A stretch of 64,000 nucleotides of DNA, from positions 186,001 through 250,000 of the forward strand of contig NZ_JARHTQ010000006.1 of assembly GCF_029223525.1 (NCBI RefSeq). The letters are read 5' to 3'. Positions 42,352 through 51,343 of the stretch are shown piece by piece. Numbering within the stretch: position 1 is the first letter of the stretch; each line of letters opens with the position of its first letter. The notes under the pieces were generated by a model. It ran no database searches. It had not been told where the DNA came from and saw only the letters and a list, made by a program, of their open reading frames with translations. The DNA is from Streptantibioticus ferralitis (GTDB lineage: Bacteria > Actinomycetota > Actinomycetes > Streptomycetales > Streptomycetaceae). The translations under genes and the position numbers were made by a program.

Positions 42352-43686
42352 CTACCAGCGGGGGACGGTCGGGGTGGCCCAGTTCGGGTCGGCCACGCGC
42401 ATCGCGGCGGTGTCGTCGCGGTCGCGCATGGCGCCGTCGTCGTCCAGCCACCGCTGGTGGAGCGACTGGAGGGCGGTGCGGTCGAGTTCCACGCCGAGGC
42501 CGGGCGCGTCGGAGACGGTGAGATGACCGTCCTGGAAAGCGTGCCGCGACGTGATGACGTCCTCCGTCTGCCATGGATAGTGCGAGTCGCACGCGTAGGC
42601 GAGATCGGGGACGGTGGCCGCCACCTGGGTCATCGCGGCGAGGCTGATGCCCAGATGCGTGTTGGAGTGCATGGACAGGCTGACCCCGAACGTACGGCAG
42701 ACGGCGGCCAGTTCGCGGGTTCTGCGCAGTCCGCCCCAGTAGTGGTGGTCGCAGAGCACCACCTGGACCGCGCCGGTGCGGAACGCCTCGGGGATCTCCG
42801 CGAAGGTCGTCACGCACATGTTGGTGGCCAACGGCATCCCGCCGTCCGCCGCCACCCGTGCCATACGAGCGGTACCGCTCGCCGGATCCTCCAGGTACTC
42901 CAGCACTCCCGTGAGTTGGGCGGCGACGGACCGCGAGGTCTCCACCGACCAGGCGCCGTTGGGATCGAGGCGCAGCGGCCGTCCGGGAAACGCCTCGGCC
43001 AGTGCGCGGACGGCGGCGATCTCCTCGTCGGGCGGGAACACTCCGCCCTTGAGCTTGAAGGAGGTGAAGCCGAAGTCCCGTGCGAAGCGCCGGGCCTGGG
43101 CCACGATCCCCTCCGGGTCGAGCGCCGCGCCCCAGTCGTCCTTGGGCGTCTCGCCCGCCGGATGTTCGGCCCACCGGTAGAACAGGTACGCGCTGTACTC
43201 GACGCGGTCCCGCACCTTCCCGCCGAGCAGTGTGTGGACGGGCACGCCCAGCGCCTTGCCGAGCGCGTCGAGGCAGGCGGCCTCGAAGCCGGACACGACG
43301 GACAGCCGCAACTTGTCGGCGGTCTGCACACCACGCAGTCCGCCGACGTCGACGGAGTCGGACACCCCGTCCGGCTCGCCGCACACCGTCTCGGCCAGCG
43401 CGAACAGCCCGTTCAGATCCATGACCGAGGTTCCGGGCAGTGCGGCGGCCAGCGGACGGGCCAGATCGAGGTACCGGGTGTCGCCGTACGTCTCGCCGAC
43501 TCCGCTGCCGCCGTCCGCCGTGACCACCTCGACGATCAGGCGTGGGGTGTACGGCTGGTGGACGCCCTGGGTGTTCAGCAGTGGCGGATCGGAGATCAGG
43601 ACCGGGGTCAGCCGTACCTCGGCGATGGTCAGCGCCGAGGCACCAGCAGCAGCCGCTGTTTTCGTATGTGAATGCCGTTCACCCAT
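42352..43686 (-). CDS. Glucarate dehydratase-like enolase-superfamily enzyme
   Basis: A 444-residue protein of the mandelate racemase/enolase superfamily, GlucD branch. Active-site elements: FTSFKLKGGVFPP (KxK acid/base lysines), LRLDPNGAWSVETS (metal Asp), LEYLEDPASG (Glu), LATNMC (Asn/metal) and SLHSNTH-type MHSNTHLG (His). It dehydrates D-glucarate (or galactarate isomers) to 5-keto-4-deoxyglucarate. The gluconate operon beside it suggests a sugar-acid utilisation cluster, though it is transcribed separately. ATG at 43686 chosen; upstream frame to 43881 lacks family sequence. Confidence 0.88.
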   Translation of the reverse strand: MGERHSHTKTAAAAGASALTIAEVRLTPVLISDPPLLNTQGVHQPYTPRLIVEVVTADGGSGVGETYGDTRYLDLARPLAAALPGTSVMDLNGLFALAETVCGEPDGVSDSVDVGGLRGVQTADKLRLSVVSGFEAACLDALGKALGVPVHTLLGGKVRDRVEYSAYLFYRWAEHPAGETPKDDWGAALDPEGIVAQARRFARDFGFTSFKLKGGVFPPDEEIAAVRALAEAFPGRPLRLDPNGAWSVETSRSVAAQLTGVLEYLEDPASGTARMARVAADGGMPLATNMCVTTFAEIPEAFRTGAVQVVLCDHHYWGGLRRTRELAAVCRTFGVSLSMHSNTHLGISLAAMTQVAATVPDLAYACDSHYPWQTEDVITSRHAFQDGHLTVSDAPGLGVELDRTALQSLHQRWLDDDGAMRDRDDTAAMRVADPNWATPTVPRW

Positions 43687-43765
43687 AGAACCAGAGGCTA
43701 GGCGCATGCCGCAGCAAGCGTCAACGCCCCCGCAGATACGGTCCCTCACATGCGGATACGGCCCC

Positions 43766-44530
43766 TTACATATGGGTTCCGCCGTCCACCCTGATCTCGG
43801 TGCCCGTGATGAACGCGCCGTCATCGGACGCCAGCATCGCGATGACCGAGGCCACCGTCTCCGGCGGCGCGAAGCCCTCACCGATGGCGGGGAGCAGCTT
43901 CGACAGCAGGCTCCAGTCGGTGTCCTCGGGCAGCCCGGGGTCGGTGGTCATCCCGGACTGGATGCTGCCGGGCGCGACACACACCGCACGCAGGCCCTGC
44001 TTGCTGTACTCCAGCGCGAGGGCATGGGTGAAGGACTGTATGCCGCCCTTGCTGGCCGCATAGGCGGCCATGTACGGGTGCGCGAACGAGGCCGAGGTGG
44101 AGCTGAAGTTGATCACCACACCCCGACCGGTCTCCAGCAGGGCGGGCAGTGCGGCGCGGGCCACCAGGAAGGTGCCGGTGAGGTTGACCCCGATGATCCG
44201 GTTCCAGAACTCCAGCGACATCTGGTGGGTGTGCGAACTGCACAGGATTCCGGCCGCGTTGACCAGCACGTCGAGGCCGCCGAGGCTGGACACAACGTCG
44301 CCGACCACCCGCTCGACGGCCGCCTCGTCGGCGATGTCCAAGGCGGTGGTGGTCAGCCGCGCCGCCAGGCCCCCGGCGTCAGCAAGGGAGGCCGTCCGCT
44401 CCAGGCCGTCCTCGCTGATGTCGGCGGCCACCAGCGCCGCGCCCTCGGCCAGCAGCCGCAGCGCGGCCGCCTGCCCGATGCCCGACCCGGCACCGGTGAC
44501 CAGCACTTTCCGCCCCTCGAAACGATTCAC
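43766..44530 (-). CDS. SDR-family oxidoreductase
   Basis: A 254-residue short-chain dehydrogenase. Cofactor motif TGAGSGIGQ, NNAG-equivalent NAAG, catalytic Ser in INFSSTSASF and YxxxK as YAASK. It most resembles 3-oxoacyl-ACP/gluconate 5-dehydrogenase-like SDRs; the substrate cannot be fixed. GGAGGG lies 7 nt before the GTG at 44530. It lies 79 bp upstream of the glucarate dehydratase gene on the same strand, so a sugar-acid role is possible. It is also divergent from the APH-like gene carrying the TetR operator. Confidence 0.88.
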   Translation of the reverse strand: MNRFEGRKVLVTGAGSGIGQAAALRLLAEGAALVAADISEDGLERTASLADAGGLAARLTTTALDIADEAAVERVVGDVVSSLGGLDVLVNAAGILCSSHTHQMSLEFWNRIIGVNLTGTFLVARAALPALLETGRGVVINFSSTSASFAHPYMAAYAASKGGIQSFTHALALEYSKQGLRAVCVAPGSIQSGMTTDPGLPEDTDWSLLSKLLPAIGEGFAPPETVASVIAMLASDDGAFITGTEIRVDGGTHM

Positions 44531-44666
44531 CGCGTTCCCTCCCCGTGGCCGGTATCCGGCGCACCCTGATTGGCTCGATCTTGATCGCGGCACGAAGGTA
44601 GCGGATACCACCGAGACTTAGAACACGTTCCCGTAATCGCTCCTGCGGCGATCCCCTCTGGACGCC

Positions 44667-44684
44667 ATACCGACTGGTCGGCAT
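44667..44684 (+). promoter_or_regulatory. TetR-type operator 1, ATACCGACTGGTCGGCAT
   Basis: CCGAC-TG-GTCGG arms are perfect, with near-symmetric flanks. It lies 9 bp before the ATG of the APH-like kinase gene, on top of the expected ribosome-binding region, so bound protein would block initiation. It shares TACCGACYGGT with the sites at 48832 and 51344. Confidence 0.7.
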
Positions 44685-44693
44685 GATGGCCGG

Positions 44694-45719
44694 ATGACCA
44701 CGACTGACAATCCCCCCGGCCTGGATCTGGAGCGGTTGCGCGCACACGTGGACCGCGAGCGGCCCGGACTCACCGCCGGGCCGCTGACCGGACGGCTGAT
44801 AGAAGGCGGCCGCTCGAACCTCACGTACGCCGTGACCGACGGCGCCTCCCGTTGGGTGGTGCGCAGGCCGCCGCTCGGGCACGTGCTGGCCACCGCGCAT
44901 GACATGGGTCGCGAGTTCACCGTGCTGGCCGGGCTGCACCCCACGCCGGTACCGGTACCGGAACCGCTGCTGCTCGGCCAGGACGACACGGTGATCGGTG
45001 CGCCGTTCTACCTGATGGAGCACGTGGACGGCACGCCGTACCGCACCGTGGAACAGCTTGCCGCGCTGGGCCCGGAGCGCACCCGCGGTGTGGTGCTCAG
45101 CCTGGTCGACACACTGGTGGACCTGCACGCGGTGGATCCGGCCGCGGCCGGGCTCGCCGACTTCGGGCGCCCGGAGGGTTTCCTGGAACGGCAGTTGCGC
45201 CGCTGGAACAAGCAACTCGCCGCCTCCCGCAACCGTGAACTGCCCGGTATCGACGAGCTGAGCACCCGGCTCGGCGCACGACTGCCCGCCTCCGGCGCGC
45301 CCACCGTAGTGCACGGCGACTACCGGCTCGACAACGTGCTGGTCGGTCCGGACGACCGCATCCGCGCGGTACTCGACTGGGAGATGTCCACACTGGGCGA
45401 CCCGCTCACCGACCTCGGCCTGCTGGTGATGTACAGCGAGCGGCTGCCGGTGGAGAACTCACCGGTCCCCACCAGCAGCGGGGCGCCCGGCCATCCCGAC
45501 CCCGCGGAGCTGATCTCCCGCTACGCGCAGCGCTCCGGGCGGGACACCTCCGCGGTCGCCTGGTACACGGCGTTCGCCTACTTCAAGCTCGCGGTGATCT
45601 TGGAGGGCATCCACTACCGCTTCACCCTGGGCCAGACCGTGGGCGCGGGATTCGACCGTATCGGCACGCTGGTCCCGGTCTTCATCGACCGCGGACTGAC
45701 CATCCTCAAGGAGGGCTGA
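44694..45719 (+). CDS. APH-family kinase of the ACAD10/11 or LvaA type
   Basis: A 341-residue aminoglycoside-phosphotransferase-fold protein. Catalytic loop HGDYRLDN (H207, D209, N214) and the metal-binding LDWE (D228) are intact; the N-lobe has RWVVRRPPLGHVL. Proteins of this group, unlike antibiotic kinases, accompany acyl-CoA dehydrogenases. In mammals the two domains are fused as ACAD10/11, and in Pseudomonas LvaA phosphorylates 4-hydroxyvaleryl-CoA. Here the ACAD gene follows 96 bp downstream. I therefore infer a 4-hydroxyacyl-CoA kinase. An operator overlaps its 5' region. Confidence 0.85.
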   Translation: MTTTDNPPGLDLERLRAHVDRERPGLTAGPLTGRLIEGGRSNLTYAVTDGASRWVVRRPPLGHVLATAHDMGREFTVLAGLHPTPVPVPEPLLLGQDDTVIGAPFYLMEHVDGTPYRTVEQLAALGPERTRGVVLSLVDTLVDLHAVDPAAAGLADFGRPEGFLERQLRRWNKQLAASRNRELPGIDELSTRLGARLPASGAPTVVHGDYRLDNVLVGPDDRIRAVLDWEMSTLGDPLTDLGLLVMYSERLPVENSPVPTSSGAPGHPDPAELISRYAQRSGRDTSAVAWYTAFAYFKLAVILEGIHYRFTLGQTVGAGFDRIGTLVPVFIDRGLTILKEG

Positions 45720-45815
45720 CGCCCGAGTGCGCGAAGTGGCCGACCGAGCGCAGCGAGGTTGTCCGCGGAGTAAGCGAGCAGGAAGACCGACCAGAAGAGA
45801 AGAGGACTGAACGGC

Positions 45816-47024
45816 ATGGACTTCGGATACGACGCACGCACCGAGGAGCTGCGCGAGCGGCTGCTCGCCTTCATGGACGAGTTCGTCCACCCGGCCGAAC
45901 CGGTCTTCGCCCAGCAGCGCGCGGAAGCCGACGATCCCTGGTCTCCGCCGCCGGTCGTGGCGGAGTTGAAGGCCGAGGCCCGCAAGCGCGGGCTGTGGAA
46001 CCTGTTCCTGCCGGGCGAGAACGGCGCCGGTCTGACCAATCTCCAGTACGCGCCGCTCGCCGAGATCACCGGCCGCAGTCCGAACTTGGCGCCCCCGGCC
46101 CTCAACTGCGCCGCTCCCGACACCGGGAACATGGAGGTGCTCAACGAGTTCGGCACCGAGGAGCAGCGCAAGGCTTGGCTGGAGCCGCTGCTCGCGGGCG
46201 AGATCCGTTCGGCCTTCGCGATGACCGAGCCGGATGTCGCCTCTTCTGATGCGACGAACATCGAAACCCGTATCGAGCGTGTTGGCGACGAGTACGTCAT
46301 CAACGGCCGCAAGTGGTACATCTCCGGGGCGATGAACCCCAACTGCCGGATCTTCATCGTCATGGGCAAGACGGACCCGTCAGCGGACCGTCACCACCAG
46401 CAGAGCATGGTCCTGGTGCCACGGGACACCCCCGGCCTCGAAGTGCGGCGCGGCATGCGGGTGTTCGGCTACGACGACGGAGACCACGGCGGCCATGCCG
46501 AGGTGCTCTTCCACGATGTGCGGGTCCCCGCGGCGAACCTCATCGGTGAGGAGGGCGGCGGCTTCGCCATCGCCCAGGCCCGGCTCGGTCCCGGCCGGAT
46601 CCACCACTGCATGCGGCTGATCGGCATGGCCGAGCGTGCGGTCGAGTTGATGTGCCGTCGCGCCGCTTCCCGGACCGCCTTCGGCAAGCCGATCGCCGCG
46701 CAGGGCGTGGTCCAGGAGTGGATCGCCGAAGCGCGGGTGGAGATCGAGCAGTTGCGGCTGCTGGTGCTGAAGACCGCGTGGCTGATGGACACCGTCGGCA
46801 ACCGCGGTGCGCACACCGAGATCCAGGCCATCAAGATCGCCACACCGGCGGCGGTGCAGGGGATCATCGACCGGGCGATCCAGGTGCACGGTGCGGGTGG
46901 GGTCAGCCAGGACTTCCCGCTCGCGGAGCTTTGGGCGGCGGCGCGGACGCTGCGGCTTGCTGATGGGCCGGATGAGGTGCACAAGAGGTCACTGGCGCGG
47001 CGGGAGTTGCGGCGGTACGTGTAG
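45816..47024 (+). CDS. Acyl-CoA dehydrogenase, ACAD10/11-type
   Basis: A 402-residue FAD acyl-CoA dehydrogenase. [18 protein letters not shown] (FAD/substrate loop), [10 protein letters not shown] and the C-terminal helical bundle with [22 protein letters not shown] are seen. The position of the MCAD catalytic Glu reads Asp (D383 in LADGPDEVH), as I recall for ACAD10/11, whose substrate is a phosphorylated 4-hydroxyacyl-CoA rather than a plain acyl-CoA. Paired with the preceding APH-like kinase, it would convert the 4-phospho ester to an enoyl/3-hydroxy intermediate (inference). Confidence 0.88.
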   Translation: MDFGYDARTEELRERLLAFMDEFVHPAEPVFAQQRAEADDPWSPPPVVAELKAEARKRGLWNLFLPGENGAGLTNLQYAPLAEITGRSPNLAPPALNCAAPDTGNMEVLNEFGTEEQRKAWLEPLLAGEIRSAFAMTEPDVASSDATNIETRIERVGDEYVINGRKWYISGAMNPNCRIFIVMGKTDPSADRHHQQSMVLVPRDTPGLEVRRGMRVFGYDDGDHGGHAEVLFHDVRVPAANLIGEEGGGFAIAQARLGPGRIHHCMRLIGMAERAVELMCRRAASRTAFGKPIAAQGVVQEWIAEARVEIEQLRLLVLKTAWLMDTVGNRGAHTEIQAIKIATPAAVQGIIDRAIQVHGAGGVSQDFPLAELWAAARTLRLADGPDEVHKRSLARRELRRYV

Positions 47025-47051
47025 TTCCGTCCCGCCCGCCCATTTGTCGTC

Positions 47052-47164
47052 AATCGCCGGACGGGCTCAAAGGCAAATCGCCGGACGGGCTCAAAAGCAA
47101 ATCCCGGGCGGGCTCAAAAGCAGATCGCCGGGCGGGCTCAAAAGAAAAGGCCCGTCCGGCGATT
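47052..47164. terminator. Hairpin terminator with a tandemly repeated left arm
   Basis: The unit AATCGCCGGACGGGCTCAAA(G/A)GCA occurs four times with a 23-24 bp period (47052, 47076, 47100, 47123). It is followed by the inverted arm GCCCGTCCGGCGATT (47150-47164). Any copy of the left arm can pair with the right arm through up to 15 bp. It sits between the convergent ACAD (ends 47024) and quinone oxidoreductase (ends 47175) genes. Confidence 0.75.
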
Positions 47165-47174
47165 CAGGCTTCCG

Positions 47175-48161
47175 TCAGTCGGGGACGACCACCAGGCGGC
47201 CGGTGGTTGTGCCGTCGGCGACCCGTTGTACGGCGTCCGCCGCGGCGGCCAGCGGAAGCCGCTCGCTCACCAGGGGCTTCACCGTGCCCTCCGCCGCGAG
47301 GCGGGTCAGTTCGTCGTGGCAGTGGCGGATCGCCGCCGGGTCGTGGGCGTTGTACAGGCCCCAGTGCAGGCCCAGGATCGAGTAGTTCTTGACCAGGGCG
47401 TGGTTGAGGCCGGGGGTGGGAATGGTGCCGCTGGTGAAGCCGACCACCACGATCCGGCCCTCGAAGGCGACGCACTTGGTGGACCGGGTGTAGGCCTCGC
47501 CGCCCACCGGGTCATAGACCACATCGGCGCCGCGTCCGCCGGTCGCCTCCTTGACGACGGCGACGAAGTCCTCCGTACGCCGGTCCACCACGATGTCACA
47601 GCCCAACTTGGCCGCCGCGGCGGCCTTTTCCGCGCCGCCCACCACTGCGATCACCGTGGCACCCGCGGCCTTGCCCAGCTGTACGGCGGCACTCCCGACG
47701 CCGCCCGCCGCCGCGTGCACCAGCAGCGTCTCACCGCCGCGCAGCGCGGCCCTGCGGTGCAGCCCGAACCATCCGGTCTGGTAGCCGATGTGCAGCGCGG
47801 CGGCCTCGGCGTCGTCCAGGGCGTCGGGCGCGGGCAGCACGGTGGACGCCTTGACGACCGCCAGCTCGGCGAACGCACCGCCCGGCAGCGCGGCCGGGGC
47901 GATCACCCGGGCGCCCGGCTCAAGTCCGGTGACGCCTGCGCCCAACGCCCTTATCTCCCCGCACAGTTCGACGCCGGGGGTGAACGGTGGCTCGGGGCGG
48001 ATCTGGTACTGGCCGCGGCACAGCAGCGCGTCGGGGAAGTTCACGTTGGCGGCGCGCACCCGCACCAGCACTTCGCCAGGTCCCGGTACCGGATCGGGGA
48101 CCTCTTCGAGGCGCATCGCCTCCCGCGGCTCACCGGTCTCGTGTACGCGCCATGCCTTCAC
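47175..48161 (-). CDS. NADPH:quinone oxidoreductase-like medium-chain dehydrogenase
   Basis: A 328-residue MDR protein without catalytic zinc. It opens MKAWRVHETGEPREAMRLEEVPDPVPGPGEVLVRVRAANVNFPD, and the NADPH-binding Rossmann motif is AAAGGVGSAAVQLGKAAG. Close relatives reduce quinones or enoyl-type double bonds. It lies 16 bp after the TetR gene on the same strand and is probably cotranscribed from the operator at 48832. A 2-enoyl-CoA or enoyl-thioester reductase role would fit the cluster, but this is inference. Confidence 0.9.
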   Translation of the reverse strand: MKAWRVHETGEPREAMRLEEVPDPVPGPGEVLVRVRAANVNFPDALLCRGQYQIRPEPPFTPGVELCGEIRALGAGVTGLEPGARVIAPAALPGGAFAELAVVKASTVLPAPDALDDAEAAALHIGYQTGWFGLHRRAALRGGETLLVHAAAGGVGSAAVQLGKAAGATVIAVVGGAEKAAAAAKLGCDIVVDRRTEDFVAVVKEATGGRGADVVYDPVGGEAYTRSTKCVAFEGRIVVVGFTSGTIPTPGLNHALVKNYSILGLHWGLYNAHDPAAIRHCHDELTRLAAEGTVKPLVSERLPLAAAADAVQRVADGTTTGRLVVVPD

Positions 48162-48177
48162 AGGGGTCTCCGTAACC

Positions 48178-48774
48178 TCAGGGCTGCCGTACCGAGTACA
48201 GCAGCAGATCTGCGAACTCCTCGGCCACCTGGGCGGCGGACAGCGGCCCGCCCTCGCGGTACCAGGTGCCCAGGTGGTGAACCGAGCCGAAGAAGAAGTC
48301 CACGACGAGATCGGGGCGCAGCTCGGCGCGGAAGGTCCCCTGCCGCCGGCCCTCCTCGACCAGCGCGCGGAACCGCTCGTGGTAGCGGCGGCGTTCGGCT
48401 CGTACCGCCTTCTGCTTCTCCGGGCTGAGCTGGTGCATCGACCGGAAGAAAATCTTGGTGTCGTCGAGGTTCTCGATGCTGGTCACCACGACGTCGGCGG
48501 CGGCGCGGTGCAGCCGTTCCGCCACCGTCCCGGTTCCCGAGGCGATCTCCTCCAGCCGTTCGGTCTGCAGTCGCAGCACCCGGGCGTACACCTCGTGCAG
48601 CAGGTCGTCCTTGCTGCCGAAGTAGTGGTACAGCGCGCCCTTGGTCACCCCGGCGGCCTCGACGATCTCCTGGACGGAGGTGCGGTCGAAGCCCCGGTCG
48701 GCGAAGAGGCGGGTGGCCTCGGCCAGCAGCCGTTGCGGTACCGCGGCCGCCTTGGTGTTGCCCCCGTGTGCCAT
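48178..48774 (-). CDS. TetR-family regulator of the acyl-CoA cluster
   Basis: A 198-residue TetR protein. HTH: LLAEATRLFADRGFDRTSVQEIVEAAGVTKGALYHYFGSKDDLLHEVY (residues about 16-62). The C-terminal ligand domain includes LHRAAADVVVTSIENLDDTKIFFRSMHQLSPEKQKAVRAERRRYHERF, a pattern seen in fatty-acid/acyl-CoA-responsive members. AAGGGA precedes the ATG at 48774. A nearly perfect palindrome 58 bp upstream (48832) and two related sites at 44667 and 51344 suggest it represses the whole set, with an acyl-CoA as inducer. Confidence 0.92.
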   Translation of the reverse strand: MAHGGNTKAAAVPQRLLAEATRLFADRGFDRTSVQEIVEAAGVTKGALYHYFGSKDDLLHEVYARVLRLQTERLEEIASGTGTVAERLHRAAADVVVTSIENLDDTKIFFRSMHQLSPEKQKAVRAERRRYHERFRALVEEGRRQGTFRAELRPDLVVDFFFGSVHHLGTWYREGGPLSAAQVAEEFADLLLYSVRQP

Positions 48775-48831
48775 GGCCGTTCCCTTCCTCTACGTACAGC
48801 CGCGTACCCCGCGGTGCCGGATCGACTGCCA

Positions 48832-48849
48832 GCGTACCGACCGGTACGC
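48832..48849 (+). promoter_or_regulatory. TetR-type operator 2, GCGTACCGACCGGTACGC
   Basis: Perfect 8-bp arms (GCGTACCG/CGGTACGC) around a 2-nt centre. It lies between the ligase 3' end and the TetR start codon, so it probably mediates autoregulation of the TetR-quinone oxidoreductase operon. Confidence 0.75.
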
Positions 48850-48851
48850 AT

Positions 48852-50516
48852 CTAGCCCTGCCGTTGACCCGGTACCCCGCGCAGCTCACGGCGCAGGATC
48901 TTGCCGCTGGCGTTCTTCGGCAGTTCGGTGAGCAGTTCCACCTCGCGCGGGTACTTGTAGGCCGCCAGCCGGTCCTTGCAGTGCGCGACCAGTTCGTCGG
49001 GATCGGCGGAAGTACCCGGTTTGAGGCTCACGTACGCCTTGACGGTCTCGCCCCGGTACGGATCGGGAACGCCGACGACCGCCGCTTCGCGGACGGCCGG
49101 GTGGGTGTAGAGGACGTCCTCTACCTCGCGCGGCCAGACCTTGAAACCGGAGGCACTGATCATGTCCTTCTTGCGGTCGACCACGTACAGCCAACCCGTC
49201 TCGTCCATGAACCCGATGTCGCCGGTGCGCAGTTCACCGTCCGGCAGCGCGGCGGCCGACTCCTCGGGTCGCTGCCAGTAGCCGGGTACCACCATGGGGC
49301 CGCGCACCGCGATCTCGCCGTGCTCGCCGAACGGCACGTCGTGTCCCGTCTCGCCGATGATCCGGATCACCGTGTCGGGACCGGGGACGCCCACCGCCAG
49401 CGTGCCGGTGACCGGGTCCACCGGGGCCTTTTTGCCGGGCGGAACGTTGGCGCAGGCACCGGTGCACTCGGTGAGCCCGTAGCCGTTGCGCACGTAGTGG
49501 CCGTAGCGCTGCCGGAACTCCTCGACGATCGCCGGCGGCAGCGGGGCGCCGCCGGAGCTGACCGACCGGAAGGAGGCGAAGTCGTCGGCGGTGGTGTCGG
49601 GCCTGGACATCAGCGCGATGTAGGCGGTGGACGGGCCGACCATGTAGGCGGGCCGGTGCTCGCGGATGGCGTCCAGTACGACGCCCGTCTCGAACCGGTA
49701 GGCCAGTGCGAGCGTCGACGCGCCCGCGAGGGCGGCCGCGAGTTGGGAGACCATCCCGCTGATGTGGAACAGCGGCGCGAGCGCGAAGATCGTGGCGCCG
49801 TCGGGCAGTGCGAGGACGCGGCACTGGCGTTGGGCGTTGTACGCCATGTTGCCGTGGGTGTTCATGGCGCCCTTGGGGGTGCCGGTGGTGCCCGAGGTGT
49901 AGGTGAGCAGCGCGGCGTCGTCGGACGCGAGGGCGGGATCCGGCGGCGGTGCTCCCGCCGCGTCGCGGGCGGCGGCCAGCAGGTCGGGGGTGTCGTCGGG
50001 GCGGATCCGCTCGTCGGTGGGCAGCACCCGGTGGTCGTTGCGGCTCTGCAGATCCAACTCGCTGGTGGTCAGGGCGATCCCGACCGGCGAGTCGGCGGCG
50101 GTCTCACGGATGTACGACCGCCATGCGCGCTCATGGCAGACCAGCGCGGTCACCTGCGCGTCCCGCAGCACGTGGCCGAGCTCCCGGTTCTTGTACATCG
50201 GGCTGACCGGCACCGCGACGCCACCCGCCTTCCAGGCGCCGAGCAGCGCGAGAACGAACTGCGGGATGTTCTGCAGGACGATCGCGGCGCGGTCGCCGCG
50301 CCGGAACCCGTGGGACAGCAGGTGGTTGGCGATGCCGTCGGACAGTTCGTCGGCCTGGGCGTACGTCAGACGTCCGTCGAAGTAGGCGAGCGCGGTGCGG
50401 TCCGGCACCCGCCGCGCCGATGCACGGAACGCGTGCAGCATGCTGGGCGGCGGATCGGGCGGGGCGAGCTGCTCGGCGCTGAGGTGCTGGAGCCACGGCT
50501 TGTCCGCGTACTTCAT
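48852..50516 (-). CDS. Fatty acid / 4-coumarate-type acyl-CoA ligase
   Basis: A 554-residue ANL-superfamily ligase. The AMP-binding motif is LLTYTSGTTGTPKGAMNTHGN; GYGLTECTG, GELRTGDIGFMDETGWLYVVDRKKDMISASGFKVWPREVE and the catalytic C-terminal Lys in NASGKILRREL are present. It activates a carboxylic acid to acyl-CoA with ATP. Its start overlaps the upstream SDR stop as ATGA, so both are expressed together from the promoter near 51344. In the proposed pathway it would charge the hydroxy- or keto-acid substrate, as LvaE does for levulinate. Confidence 0.92.
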   Translation of the reverse strand: MKYADKPWLQHLSAEQLAPPDPPPSMLHAFRASARRVPDRTALAYFDGRLTYAQADELSDGIANHLLSHGFRRGDRAAIVLQNIPQFVLALLGAWKAGGVAVPVSPMYKNRELGHVLRDAQVTALVCHERAWRSYIRETAADSPVGIALTTSELDLQSRNDHRVLPTDERIRPDDTPDLLAAARDAAGAPPPDPALASDDAALLTYTSGTTGTPKGAMNTHGNMAYNAQRQCRVLALPDGATIFALAPLFHISGMVSQLAAALAGASTLALAYRFETGVVLDAIREHRPAYMVGPSTAYIALMSRPDTTADDFASFRSVSSGGAPLPPAIVEEFRQRYGHYVRNGYGLTECTGACANVPPGKKAPVDPVTGTLAVGVPGPDTVIRIIGETGHDVPFGEHGEIAVRGPMVVPGYWQRPEESAAALPDGELRTGDIGFMDETGWLYVVDRKKDMISASGFKVWPREVEDVLYTHPAVREAAVVGVPDPYRGETVKAYVSLKPGTSADPDELVAHCKDRLAAYKYPREVELLTELPKNASGKILRRELRGVPGQRQG

Positions 50517-51295
50517 GCCTGGCCGCCGTCAAGCCGGCGCTGCAGCTTGTTCATTCCCCCCAGCCAGCGGTCCGGGTTGGTGGCGCGGTTCGCGTAGTAC
50601 TCGGCGACCTCGGGGTGCGGCAGGATCAGGAAGCGCTCGTCGGCGATTCCGGCGAGCACCGCGTCGGCGACCTGCTCGGGCTCGATCGCCGTGGGAGTCA
50701 GCACCAACTCCCCTTCGGCGCCGGTGCTGTCCAGCATGTTCGTGCGGACTCCCTGCGGGCAGACCGCATGCACGCCGACGCCGCGGTGCCGGTAGGTCAG
50801 CGACAGCCACTCGGCGAAGGCGAGCGCACCGTGCTTGGTCACCGAGTACGGGGCCGCGCCGATCATGGTCAGCAACCCGGCGGCGGAGACCGTGGCGACG
50901 AACCGGCCCTTGCCCCGGTCCAGCCACTCGGGCAGCAGTGCCCGCGCGGCGCGCACATGGGACATCACATTGACGTCCCAGGCCTGTGCCCAGTCCTCCT
51001 CCGACGCCTCGGGGCCGCCGCCGGTCGGCACGCCCGCGTTGGCGCAGTAGATGTCGATCGGCCCGTCGAGCGCGGTGCGGGCCTGCCGGATCAGTTCGGC
51101 GACGCCGCGCTCGCCGGCGGCGTCACCGGGGACGGCGGCCCCGCCGATCTCCTCGGCGACGGACTTCGCGGCGTCGGCGTCCAGGTCGTTGACCACGACG
51201 CGGGCCCCTTCGGCAGCGAATCTACGGGCCAGGGCGGCACCGATGCCGCGTCCTGCCCCGGTGACGACAATCCGTGTGTCCTGGTGCGCGCCCAC
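50513..51295 (-). CDS. SDR-family dehydrogenase, first gene of the ligase operon
   Basis: A 260-residue SDR. Cofactor motif TGAGRGIGAALA, IYCANAG, FVATVSAAG (Ser) and YSVTK (Tyr/Lys) are intact; the C-terminus ends FLILPHPEVAEYYANRATNPDRWLGGMNKLQRRLDGG. Similar SDRs often sit beside FadD-type ligases. In a levulinate-like pathway it would reduce a 4-keto-acyl-CoA (LvaD role), which is inference. AAGGGA lies 9 nt before the GTG at 51295. The operator 51344-51363 is about 50 bp upstream. Confidence 0.9.
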   Translation of the reverse strand: MGAHQDTRIVVTGAGRGIGAALARRFAAEGARVVVNDLDADAAKSVAEEIGGAAVPGDAAGERGVAELIRQARTALDGPIDIYCANAGVPTGGGPEASEEDWAQAWDVNVMSHVRAARALLPEWLDRGKGRFVATVSAAGLLTMIGAAPYSVTKHGALAFAEWLSLTYRHRGVGVHAVCPQGVRTNMLDSTGAEGELVLTPTAIEPEQVADAVLAGIADERFLILPHPEVAEYYANRATNPDRWLGGMNKLQRRLDGGQA

Positions 51296-51343
51296 GCCGG
51301 AGTCCCTTCGGTTCGTCGGATCGCCCCCGTCTGCGACAGCACG

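Noticed and set aside
44694-45719. Reading the APH-like gene as an aminoglycoside-resistance gene
   Set aside because: The pairing with an ACAD10/11-type dehydrogenase and the TetR regulon context point to acyl-CoA metabolism; no resistance-type features beyond the shared fold.
45720-45815. GAGCGCAGCGAGG-type short repeat between the APH-like kinase and ACAD genes
   Set aside because: A common GC-rich dispersed sequence in Streptomyces; no symmetry or function can be supported.
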